The position numbers and the translations under genes were made by a program. A DNA stretch of 9,366 nt from QHWK01 sp035315685 (lineage in GTDB: Bacteria > Acidobacteriota > Vicinamibacteria > Vicinamibacterales > CAVVIG01), in NCBI GenBank assembly GCA_035315685.1, contig DATFXR010000149.1, positions 1 to 9,366 of the forward strand, given 5' to 3'. Within the stretch, counting starts at the first letter, position 1. Each line of letters starts with the position of its first letter. The notes beneath the pieces were generated by a model. That model worked only from the letters and a program-made list of their open reading frames with translations. It was not told the DNA's origin and made no database searches. Below, piece after piece: positions 1-6,368 of the stretch.

Positions 1-264
1 CTCGGCGCGACTGCGGCCGATGTCGAACGGCAGCTGCTGACGGAAGGGGCGCGAACGGCCGGAATCGGACTGGCAATCGGTGCGCTGCTCGCGATCGCGA
101 TCGGCCGGCTCGCAAGCCGTTTCCTGCTCCAGGTCAGCCCGTTCGATCCGGCGGTGATCACAACAGCGGTGATCGTTCTGACCACCGCCGCGCTGCTGGC
201 CAGCTACGTACCGGTGCGCCGGGCCACACGCGTCGCCCCGGTCGACGCCCTGCGGACCGAGTGA
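1..264 (+). CDS. FtsX/MacB-type ABC transporter permease, C-terminal part (5' end outside window)
   Basis: Frame 1 is open from the window edge to a TGA at 262-264 and gives 87 residues. It begins with LGAT, a motif often seen in the last cytoplasmic segment of FtsX-domain permeases. Two hydrophobic stretches follow, at about residues 22-45 and 56-72, separated by an SPFDP loop. The tail RRATRVAPVDALRTE is the cytoplasmic end characteristic of MacB/FtsX permeases, where RRA..V.P..ALR is strongly conserved. Such permeases sit in the inner membrane and work with an ATPase on lipoproteins, peptides or antibiotics. The ending resembles the large duplicated ADOP permeases of Acidobacteriota. The substrate cannot be inferred from the tail alone. 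The family call is firm; the ADOP subtype is inference. Confidence 0.88.
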   Translation, partial: LGATAADVERQLLTEGARTAGIGLAIGALLAIAIGRLASRFLLQVSPFDPAVITTAVIVLTTAALLASYVPVRRATRVAPVDALRTE

Positions 265-295
265 ATTCAGCGGGTGTTGCCGGCGTCGTCAGCGG

Positions 296-332
296 CCTCG
301 TGCGCGCGTCGGGCACGCCCGGGCACACGAGG
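296..332 (+). terminator. Possible hairpin/terminator after the permease gene
   Basis: An inverted repeat begins 31 bp after the permease stop. Arms at 296-305 and 323-332 (CCTCGTGCGC and GCACACGAGG) pair over 10 bp with one mismatch. The loop contains a smaller CGGGC/GCCCG pairing. Only TTT follows, so this is at best a weak intrinsic terminator. It could also be a chance GC-rich palindrome. Confidence 0.3.
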
Positions 333-397
333 TTTCACCGATAAACGCCGACCTGGCGACCCACACCGACTGCTCGCGGTGGGCGAGGTTGCAGCGT

Positions 398-403
398 CAT
401 AAT
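398..403 (+). promoter_or_regulatory. Candidate -10 box (CATAAT) for the DinB-like gene
   Basis: CATAAT differs from the TATAAT consensus at one position and ends 6 bp before the ATG at 410. Transcription would then start at about the A of the start codon, giving a leaderless mRNA. This fits the lack of a Shine-Dalgarno sequence at normal distance; the nearest purine-rich stretch, GGGCGAGG, lies further upstream at 381-388. No convincing -35 box is seen. Confidence 0.3.
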
Positions 404-409
404 CGTGTC

Positions 410-928
410 ATGCAGACCAGCGAAGCGGCTCCGGCACTCACGCGGCTCTTCTCGGAACTGATTGACGGCACGCAGGTCAAGGGCGCAGGGTCCGAGGGGT
501 TCGTGCTCAACGCCGGCGACGTCGGGCTGCTCCGATCGCTCGACAAGCTCTCGGCGGCAGACGCGTCGCGGTCGGTGAACGGCGGGGCGACCATCGCGGC
601 GCACGCACAGCATCTGCGTTACGGGCTCTCGCTGATGAATCGCTGGGCGGCCGAGGGCGGCAACCCGTTTGCCGACGCCACATGGGACGAAGCCTGGAAG
701 ACGGCTGCCGTTGACGATGACGAATGGACAGCGATTCGGAATGGATTACGTCACGAAACGCACAGATGGCTGCAGGCGCTCGGTTCGCCGCGGACCGTGA
801 ACGAGATCGAATTCACAGGCATCATTTCGAGCATCGCCCACCTTGCGTATCACGTCGGCGCAATCCGGCAAATCAACAAGGACGTGCGCGGCCCGCGAGA
901 GGGCACATTCCAGCCCGCCGGGCGGTGA
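410..928 (+). CDS. DinB-like four-helix-bundle protein (DinB/YfiT superfamily)
   Basis: This encodes a 172-residue protein, close to the usual DinB-family length of 150-180. The signature is a spaced histidine triad: one histidine in AAHAQHLRY (H65 or H68) and the pair H144/H148 in SIAHLAYHVGAIRQI. That last segment matches the family's H-x3-H helix, which binds a divalent metal. The protein is mostly helical, with no signal peptide or membrane segment, so it should be cytosolic. Members include damage-induced proteins of unknown activity and thiol-dependent transferases of the bacillithiol and mycothiol type; nothing here separates these options. ATG 410 is preferred. The alternative in-frame TTG at 389 adds seven residues but has its purine-rich stretch immediately against the start codon. 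The gene converges on the hydrolase gene; the 164 bp between them (929-1092) hold no clear terminator or ORF. Confidence 0.78.
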   Translation: MQTSEAAPALTRLFSELIDGTQVKGAGSEGFVLNAGDVGLLRSLDKLSAADASRSVNGGATIAAHAQHLRYGLSLMNRWAAEGGNPFADATWDEAWKTAAVDDDEWTAIRNGLRHETHRWLQALGSPRTVNEIEFTGIISSIAHLAYHVGAIRQINKDVRGPREGTFQPAGR

Positions 929-1092
929 ATCTTCGTGATCCACCGCGTCGGTCCGAAACGCTGCAGGGTTCATCGACGGCTGCCGCATCAGTCGACGCAT
1001 CTCGGTCGGTAGCGATACCCGCCGATCTGGCGACGCTAGGCTGCTGAGCGCGCCGCCAGTGAACGGGTTGCGTCCGAGTCGCCGCCGCGTCG

Positions 1093-1995
1093 TTATCGAG
1101 CGCAACGATGCTCGAGAAACTGGAAGACGTCCTGCTCCCAGACGGCCGAACCGAAGTAGCCAAACGTGTGCCCGTCCTGACGTGACTTGCCGAATGACGG
1201 ATAGATTTTGGCGACGAACGGCTTACCCGCTTGGTTCATGGCCTCGCTCAGCAGCTTCGTCGGCTCGAGGCTCCAGTCGTTCTCGGCCTGGAAGAAGAAA
1301 ATCGGGGCTCTGGCGTTCCGCACGGCGCGCGTCATCGTCGTCTGCAGCTGCGGGGCGAGCGCCCAACTCTCGGCACCGCCGGCGGAATCGATCGCGGCGC
1401 AGTAGCTCTCCCGCTCTGCGCCGAGCACGGTCTCGATGCCGCCGAACGAGTTTCCGGCGACGGCAATGCGGGTTGGCGAGGCGAATAATTGCGTCCGTAG
1501 CCAGGCGAGAGCGGCGAGCTGGTCGTCCAGGTGGTCAGTTTCGAGCAGGCGGACCATCGTGGCTGCGCCGGCGGCCACGCCACCGTGCTTCCTGGCTTTG
1601 TCGATTTCGTCGCCGATGTACGGCCCTGCGTGCGCGCTGAGCCCCTGCCCGCGCCGGTAGGGGCCGAAGAACACCCAGCCGTGGCGAACGAAGACCGGGC
1701 CGAGCGCGTCGAATGCCTGCTGACTCAGCATGCCCGCCGCACTCCCGTGGTTGTACAAGACAGCCGGAAACGGACCTGCTCCCGCCGGCTTGAACAGGAC
1801 GCCGCTCAACTTCAGCGTGCCGCTCGAAAACGTCACGATCTCAGAGGCCGGTGCGGCAACGCCGGCCAATCCTCGTGCGACGAACAGCACGGTCACGATC
1901 AGCGGACGTACACACCGCGAACGCAGACCAAGGTCAACGCCGCAGCGATCCGAAATCCGCACGCCGGTATCAGTAGACGCTGAGCGATTGCTCAT
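1093..1995 (-). CDS. Secreted alpha/beta hydrolase, dienelactone hydrolase/prolyl-oligopeptidase-like
   Basis: The protein is 300 residues and ends in TAA at 1093-1095. A catalytic triad can be placed: nucleophile S183 in GNSFGG, acid D240 in QAENDWS, and H276 in DGHTFGYF. An oxyanion-type YNHGS motif lies at 81-85. A hydrophobic segment at about 31-48 ending in AGVAAPA looks like a signal peptide, so export to the periplasm is likely. It is preceded by about 28 polar residues, which is unusual. The only other near start is GTG at 1960-1962 (residue 12), so the start is uncertain. The family hydrolyses esters, lactones or peptides; the substrate here is unknown. The gene lies 38 bp downstream of the P450 gene on the same strand, suggesting co-transcription. 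No strong ribosome-binding site precedes ATG 1995. Confidence 0.85.
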   Translation of the reverse strand: MSNRSASTDTGVRISDRCGVDLGLRSRCVRPLIVTVLFVARGLAGVAAPASEIVTFSSGTLKLSGVLFKPAGAGPFPAVLYNHGSAAGMLSQQAFDALGPVFVRHGWVFFGPYRRGQGLSAHAGPYIGDEIDKARKHGGVAAGAATMVRLLETDHLDDQLAALAWLRTQLFASPTRIAVAGNSFGGIETVLGAERESYCAAIDSAGGAESWALAPQLQTTMTRAVRNARAPIFFFQAENDWSLEPTKLLSEAMNQAGKPFVAKIYPSFGKSRQDGHTFGYFGSAVWEQDVFQFLEHRCAR

Positions 1996-2033
1996 ACCAG
2001 GTGGTCTGCGAACACGAACCAGGGTGAGTAGTA

Positions 2034-3399
2034 TCACACGGCGACATGGCGCGCGCGAGTCGTCGCCCTCATCCGGACGCCGTCCCGCGGGCGCACGGTC
2101 ACGAGCTGAATCGGCCGGACGTCCTGATTCGGCTCCAGCGTCAGACGGAACCGCTGCGCGACGGTCGCGAGAATCAGGCGAGCCTCCATCAGCGCGAACC
2201 CGTTGCCGATGCAGATCCGCGGCCCGCCGCCGAACGGCAGATAGGCATAGCGCGGGATTCGATCTTCCCATCCGGCCGCGAAGCGCTCGGGATCGAATCG
2301 CTCGGGATCGTGGAAGAACCGCGGGTCGCGGTGCATGGCGTAGGTGTCGATCGAGATGAGGCTGCCTCTCGGCACGACGTACCCGTCGATCGTGACGTCC
2401 TCGATTGGTTCGCGCGCGACGCCTGGTGCCGGCGGATACAGGCGGAGCGCTTCGCGGACGACCATGTCGGTGTACGGCAGGTTCGTCAGGTCGGCGACCG
2501 TTGGCGTCCGATGTCCCAGCACGCGTTCGAGCTCGACCATCAGCCTCGCGTCCACATCGGGATGCTGCGAGAGCAGGTACCACGTCCACGTCAGCGCAGT
2601 GGCCGTGGTTTCGTGTCCCGCGAGAAACAGCGTCATCATCTCGTCGCGCAGCTGGCGGTCCGACATGCGCACGCTGCTCTCCTCGTCGGTCGCGCGCAGC
2701 AGGACGGACAGCAGATCGTCCCGGTGCGCGGCGGTCGACCTGCGTTCGACAATGAGCGCCCGGAGGATCGCGTCGAGCCGTGCCAGCGCGCGCTTCTCGT
2801 GGAGGTTGCGCCGCGAGGGCACCCACGACGGAACCTGAAAAATCGAGTTCAAGCGCTGATTCGCGGCGTCGAGCACGGCGACCATCAGCGTGCCGACATC
2901 TTCGGCCTCTCGCGTGACGTCGGCGCCGAAGAGCGACTTGACGACGATTCCGAGTCAGGCGGGCCATCTCCGACTGGACCTCGAGCACCTGCCCGTCTTC
3001 GAGCCGGTCGATCAACTGCCGGGCGTAGGCGACCATGACCGCCGCGTAGGCCGCAAGGTGCGCGTGATGAAAGGCGGGCTGGATCAGTTTTCGCTGCTGC
3101 TTCCAGAGCGAGCCGTCGCTGGTCAGCAGTCCCTCTCCTGCAAACGGCCGGAACGCGTGCTTGAGCAGACGCGGCTTGTGAAATCGTTCGGCATGCTCGA
3201 CCAGGATCTGACGCGCCAGGTCGGGATGGTTCACCTGATACACGTGCAGCGGGCCGAGATGGTAGTACGCGAGATCGCCATACCGCCGCGCGATGTCGAG
3301 ACCGAAGGCCAGCGGATCGAACGGGACGGACCTGGGCAGCATCTGGCTCAGGACGGCGAGCAGCAGATGAACGCCGGGACCTGGGGGTCTCGCCGGCAT
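2034..3399 (-). pseudogene. Cytochrome P450, coding sequence broken by a one-base insertion
   Basis: The gene lies in two reading frames. From ATG 3399 the first frame encodes the P450 N-terminus (MPARPPGPG, then the helix B/C region around GSLWKQQRKLIQPAF, residues 96-110). The second frame covers the rest to the stop at 2034. The break is at about 2947-2950. Deleting one T of the pair at 2948-2949 restores LTRIVVKSLFGAD and yields an intact 454-residue protein, a normal P450 length. Numbered on that repaired protein: I-helix AGHETT 260-265, ExxR E316-R319 (EALR), a PERF repeat near 365-373, and the heme loop FGGGPRICIG with cysteine ligand C396 (codon 2211-2213). There is no N-terminal membrane anchor, as in soluble bacterial P450s. 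Every key residue is present, so it is either a very recent pseudogene or a sequencing/assembly error. No ferredoxin or reductase gene is in the window. The substrate is unknown. Confidence 0.9.
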
Positions 3400-3403
3400 G
3401 CGG

Positions 3404-3493
3404 TCAGGCTGTGCCGATCGTCGCCGGGGTGAGGAGCCACCACGCGACAAGGAGCGCGACCAACAGCGTGGCAAGCTGGTTGAGGCCGTGCAT
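3404..3493 (-). CDS. Possible 29-residue single-span membrane peptide upstream of the P450
   Basis: An ATG at 3493 opens a 29-codon frame ending in TGA at 3404-3406, 4 bp before the P450 start codon. The peptide starts MHGLNQLATLL and continues through a hydrophobic core rich in Leu, Val, Ala and Trp to about residue 21, so it could form one transmembrane helix. The spacing to the P450 would suit translational coupling. Against it, there is no clear ribosome-binding site, and open hydrophobic frames occur by chance. It lies in the 233-bp gap 3400-3632, which holds no other convincing gene. I do not recognise a family. Confidence 0.22.
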   Translation of the reverse strand: MHGLNQLATLLVALLVAWWLLTPATIGTA

Positions 3494-3632
3494 GGAGCGC
3501 TCGGCCGATGATCGTCCCGTCGAACGGTCCGGCGCAACCGGAATCGATCACGGGAGAGAGCCCACCGCTGCCGGGATGCGCTCAGAGCGGAATGAGTCGT
3601 GCGCGTTGACCGATTCCTGGAGCTCGCCTCTT

Positions 3633-4583
3633 CTACCGCGAAGCGGCCGCGGCGGCTTCGCTGCGGCACCACGCGAGCGTGTGCCGGAGGCCTTCTTCGA
3701 GCGACACAATCGGTGTGTAACCGAGCAAATCCGCCGCCTTCGAGATGTCTGCCTGCGAATCCCGGACATCGCCAGCGCGCTCTTCCCTGTAGATCGGTTG
3801 CACGCTGGTGCCGACGATGCCGCTCATCACGCGGAGCAGCTCGTTGAGCGAGATGCGAATCCCGCACGCCACGTTGATCGCCTCGCCGGCGGCGTTCGGC
3901 GCCGTGCAGGCGCGCAGCACGCCATCGACGACATTGGCGACGTAGGTGAAGTCGCGCGTCTGGCCGCCGTCGCCGTAGATCGTCGGCTGGCGCCCTTCGA
4001 TGAGCGCGGTCGAGAAGAGCGAGATCACCCCGGAATAGGGCGACCCTGGATCCTGGCGCGGCCCGAAGACGTTGAAGTAGCGGATGACCACGGTCTCGAA
4101 GCCGTAGAGGCGCGTGAACATCTGGCAGTACTCGGTGCCCATCACCTTCTGCAGCGCGTACGGCGAGAGAGGGCTCGGCGCCATGTCTTCACGTTTCGGC
4201 AACGTGGGCGCGTTGCCGTATTCCGACGAGGAGCCGGCGAACACGAGCCGCTTGATGCCGGCATCGCGTGCTGCGACGAGCACGTTCAGAGTCGCGTCGA
4301 TGTTGGCGCGGTGCGAGGTGATCGGGTCGATCACCGAGCGCGGCACCGACGGAATAGCTGCCTGGTGGAGAACAAAGTCCATCCCCTGGACGACTCTCGT
4401 GGCGAAGTCCATGTCGGCGAGGTCGCCCTCCATGAACTCCACGCCAGAAATGTGATCCAGATTCCGGCGTTTGCCCGTGCTCAGGTTGTCGCCGACGCGA
4501 ACGCGGTGTCCGCGCCGGACAAGTTCCTCCGCCAGATGGGACCCGATGAAACCGGCGCCGCCGGTGACCAGATACGCAGCCAT
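3633..4583 (-). CDS. NAD-dependent epimerase/dehydratase, UDP-sugar 4-epimerase type (extended SDR)
   Basis: This encodes a 316-residue extended short-chain dehydrogenase, a normal length. The Rossmann motif TGGAGFIGSH covers residues 7-16 and binds NAD. D32 near the end of the second strand (VGDNLSTG) fits NAD rather than NADP. The active site has SSSEYG at 118-123 and the Y142-x3-K146 pair in SPYALQK. RYFNVFGPRQDP at 168-179 and YGDGGQTRDFTYV at 203-215 are typical of UDP-glucose and UDP-GlcNAc 4-epimerases (GalE, WbpP group). It would act in the cytosol, supplying nucleotide sugars for surface polysaccharide or glycan. The C-terminus ends in an alanine-rich tail. The gene starts 84 bp after the amidohydrolase stop on the same strand and may be co-transcribed, though their functions are not obviously linked. 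The exact sugar cannot be decided from sequence. Confidence 0.9.
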   Translation of the reverse strand: MAAYLVTGGAGFIGSHLAEELVRRGHRVRVGDNLSTGKRRNLDHISGVEFMEGDLADMDFATRVVQGMDFVLHQAAIPSVPRSVIDPITSHRANIDATLNVLVAARDAGIKRLVFAGSSSEYGNAPTLPKREDMAPSPLSPYALQKVMGTEYCQMFTRLYGFETVVIRYFNVFGPRQDPGSPYSGVISLFSTALIEGRQPTIYGDGGQTRDFTYVANVVDGVLRACTAPNAAGEAINVACGIRISLNELLRVMSGIVGTSVQPIYREERAGDVRDSQADISKAADLLGYTPIVSLEEGLRHTLAWCRSEAAAAASR

Positions 4584-4667
4584 AATGCCGAGGTCAATAG
4601 CAAAAGCCAGGCCCGCCTTCCGCGTTCGCGGCGACGCAATACGGCGGACCGGCGCCGCGGCGTGACT

Positions 4668-5840
4668 TTAGTGCGTCGGTGACTTGTCGAACGGCGCGCG
4701 CGGCAGCTTGGGAGTCAGCTTCAGGGCGTTGCCGTTGTAGAGCTTGCGGAGCACCTGATCGGGCAATCCGATGCCGTACAGCTTCCAGAACGCGTGATAG
4801 TCGCGGTAGTAGTCGAAGTACTCGTCGTTGGTCTCGAAGACCCGCCAGTAGTAGGGGTACTCGTCGGGCTGGTAGCTGTCTTTGCCGAACAAGATCCGGT
4901 CCTGGTACTTCAGGAAGAACTCGTGCGCGGCGCGGGGCTGGCGCCCGAAGTCGTAGAGAACCGCCGCAACGTCGTAGAACACGTTCGGATTCTGATCCAG
5001 CAGCTTGCCGGCTCGCGTCAGATCGTTCGCGTGCCACCCGAAGTGCGCGAGGATGTATTTCGTATTCGGGTGCTTGCGGATCATGTTGTTGCGTTCGGTC
5101 ATCAGCTGTTCGAATCGGACGCCGGTCTGATGGCGGCGATCCGGGTACAGCGACAGCTCGAGCCAGCGTTCGTTCGTGTAGTCGAGCGGCTCGAAGAACG
5201 CCGGCGGCTCCGCGATGTGAATCAGCACGGGGACATTGAGCCGCGCGCAGGTCTCCCAGATCGCGTCGAGCTCGGGATCGTCGACCTGCAGCCGGCTGCC
5301 GTCGCTCTTTCGATCGAACATGCCGAGGTCCTTGAACACCTTCAGGCCCATCGCGCCGGCGTTGATGTCGTCCTCGAGCTGCTTCGCAGCCTTCTGGCCG
5401 AAGCCGGGACCGACGTCGCGGAAGTTCACGTTCGCGAACAGCACCATGCGGTCCATGTACTTGCTCGTCTTGATCGCGTCGACGCCCTGGCGCAGACGGT
5501 CGCCCCACGAGCCGCTGAGGTTCACGAGCACCTGAAGGTTGTTCGCCTCCATGCCCTTGATCACGCGGTCGAACTCACCGGCCGAAATCGGCGTCGACTG
5601 ATGGCTGTGGATGTCGATCACCGGAAACTTCGCGCGCGGGACCGGGTGTTCGGGCGTGACGAGCTGCGACTTCGGCTTGTACTCGCGGATGGTCGGCGGT
5701 CTGAACTCGGGATCACGTCCCTCGGCGGGGCGCGGACGGTTCTGCCCCGGCGAGCCTTGCGCCCCGGCGCGGCCTGCGAGGTGGAACCCGACGAACGCGA
5801 TCGACGCGCTCGCGATGAGGGCGAAGAAGGCTCTTCTCAT
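4668..5840 (-). CDS. Secreted metal-dependent amidohydrolase (Amidohydrolase_2 family, TIM barrel)
   Basis: The protein is 390 residues from ATG 5840. That start gives a classic signal peptide: MRR, a hydrophobic core at 4-22, then GRAGA followed by Q28. A longer frame upstream runs back into rnpB and is rejected. The metal-site residues of the Amidohydro_2 family (ACMSD-like decarboxylases and hydrolases) can be placed: H78 and H80 in VIDIHSH, H208 in VLIHIAEPP, H266 in YILAHFGWH, and D321 in FGKDSY. The mature N-terminus is a charged, proline-rich linker at about 28-70. It likely acts in the periplasm on a small cyclic, carboxylated or amide substrate; which one is unknown. Its start lies 8 nt after the predicted rnpB 3' end and the upstream bases, CTTTTTCT, contain no Shine-Dalgarno sequence. 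The mRNA may therefore be leaderless or come from rnpB read-through. Confidence 0.88.
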   Translation of the reverse strand: MRRAFFALIASASIAFVGFHLAGRAGAQGSPGQNRPRPAEGRDPEFRPPTIREYKPKSQLVTPEHPVPRAKFPVIDIHSHQSTPISAGEFDRVIKGMEANNLQVLVNLSGSWGDRLRQGVDAIKTSKYMDRMVLFANVNFRDVGPGFGQKAAKQLEDDINAGAMGLKVFKDLGMFDRKSDGSRLQVDDPELDAIWETCARLNVPVLIHIAEPPAFFEPLDYTNERWLELSLYPDRRHQTGVRFEQLMTERNNMIRKHPNTKYILAHFGWHANDLTRAGKLLDQNPNVFYDVAAVLYDFGRQPRAAHEFFLKYQDRILFGKDSYQPDEYPYYWRVFETNDEYFDYYRDYHAFWKLYGIGLPDQVLRKLYNGNALKLTPKLPRAPFDKSPTH

Positions 5841-5848
5841 AGAAAAAG

Positions 5849-6306
5849 ATCGCAGCGAGCCGTAAGCCGAATTCTGTTCCACGCCTGCGCGCCTTGCGGC
5901 ACGTCGGCGCGGCGACGACCATTCCTCTAGCCCTGTCATTGCTGACAGGATCGAGCGACCTACCCGGGGACCGTTGGACGGGCCGTCCAGTCCCCCTATT
6001 TGGTCTTGCTCCGTGCGGGGTTTTGCCTGCCACCCGTGTTACCACGGGCGCGGTGCGCTCTTACCGCACCTTTTCACCCTTACCTCCGGCAGGGGCGCCG
6101 ACGACGGGGGTCGGGAATCGTTTTTGCCGGTTGCTTGAAAAAACGGTTCCCGACCCCCATCATCGCGTCCCGCACCGTGGCGGTATGTTTTCTGTGCCAC
6201 TGTCCTTCAGGTTGCCCTGACCGGGGGTTACCCGGCGCACTGCCCTGCGGAGTTCGGACTTTCCTCGTCTGCCTCGCGGCGACGCGGCCGTCTGGCTCAC
6301 TGCGAC
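5849..6306 (-). ncRNA. rnpB: RNase P RNA, bacterial class A
   Basis: This is the catalytic RNA of RNase P, which matures tRNA 5' ends together with the RnpA protein. On the minus strand the conserved blocks occur in order: GAGGAAAGTCCG (6266-6255), ACAGAAA (6195-6189), AGGTAAGGGTGAAAAGG just after the P12 region, GGTAAGAGCGCACC, GGAGCAAGACCAAATAGGG (6012-5994), GGAATGGTCGTC, and ACAGAATTCGGCTTACG (5877-5861). The ends were set by helix P1: GTCGCAGTGAGCC at 6306-6294 pairs with GGCTCGCTGCGAT at 5861-5849 over 13 bp with G-U wobbles. P16/P17-type pairings (GGGGAC/GTCCCC and TGGACG/CGTCCA) support class A. At 458 nt it is longer than the usual 350-400. Most of the excess is an inverted repeat that extends P12 (separate entry). 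No protein gene is called here; open frames across it are spurious. Confidence 0.96.
6106..6158. repeat. REP-like palindrome inserted in the P12 arm of rnpB
   Basis: Two 20-bp arms, 6106-6125 and 6139-6158, are inverted copies with a single difference. They run from GGGGGTCGGGAA through a T5 tract on the left, and A5 through TTCCCGACCCCC on the right. The loop is 13 nt. In the RNA the stem continues outwards for about seven more pairs (CGATGAT with GTCGTCG) and then joins the ordinary P12 stem, so the whole element extends P12. The GC-rich arm ends with an inner A/T tract resemble dispersed REP-type palindromes mobilised by REP-associated tyrosine transposases. That identity is inference, because no second copy lies in this window. 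Confidence 0.8.
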
Positions 6307-6312
6307 GCTTCC

Positions 6313-6318
6313 ATTGTA
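6313..6318 (-). promoter_or_regulatory. Candidate -10 box (TACAAT) of the rnpB promoter
   Basis: On the minus strand TACAAT differs from consensus at one base and ends 6 bp before position 6306, the 5' end predicted independently from helix P1. The agreement supports transcription starting at the mature 5' end. No clear -35 hexamer is seen 16-18 bp upstream. Confidence 0.5.
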
Positions 6319-6324
6319 CTGTGT

Positions 6325-6356
6325 GTGTGGGGACCGATAGGCCCAGCAGTCCACAC
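6325..6356 (-). terminator. Weak inverted repeat between the response regulator gene and rnpB
   Basis: GTGTGG at 6325-6330 pairs with CCACAC at 6351-6356, with an extra AC/GT pairing after a two-base bulge. It begins 12 bp beyond the stop of the response regulator gene and could end that transcript. No T-run follows, and it overlaps the rnpB promoter spacer, so the role is uncertain. Confidence 0.25.
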
Positions 6357-6368
6357 TCCCTTCCTCTT

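Noticed and set aside
2284..2310. A 12-bp direct repeat (CGCTCGGGATCG) at a 15-bp period.
   Set aside because: It encodes the repeated DPERF unit of the conserved P450 PERF region, so protein sequence explains it.
1093..3867. A continuous 924-codon minus-strand frame that looks like one large protein.
   Set aside because: It joins a junk upstream stretch, the P450 N-terminus, an off-frame shadow of the P450 C-terminus, and the hydrolase. Only the P450 and hydrolase parts have family signatures, and the P450 continues in another frame.
4620..4631. Short palindrome CCGCGTTCGCGG between the amidohydrolase and epimerase genes.
   Set aside because: The stem is 4-5 bp with no following T-run; expected by chance at this GC content.
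3411..4682. A 423-codon plus-strand frame opposite the epimerase gene.
   Set aside because: It is the antisense shadow of a well-supported epimerase; its Arg/His/Asp-rich composition and lack of motifs are typical of shadow frames in GC-rich DNA.
4794..5930. A 378-codon plus-strand frame opposite the amidohydrolase gene.
   Set aside because: Antisense shadow: the metal-site residues and signal peptide are on the other strand.
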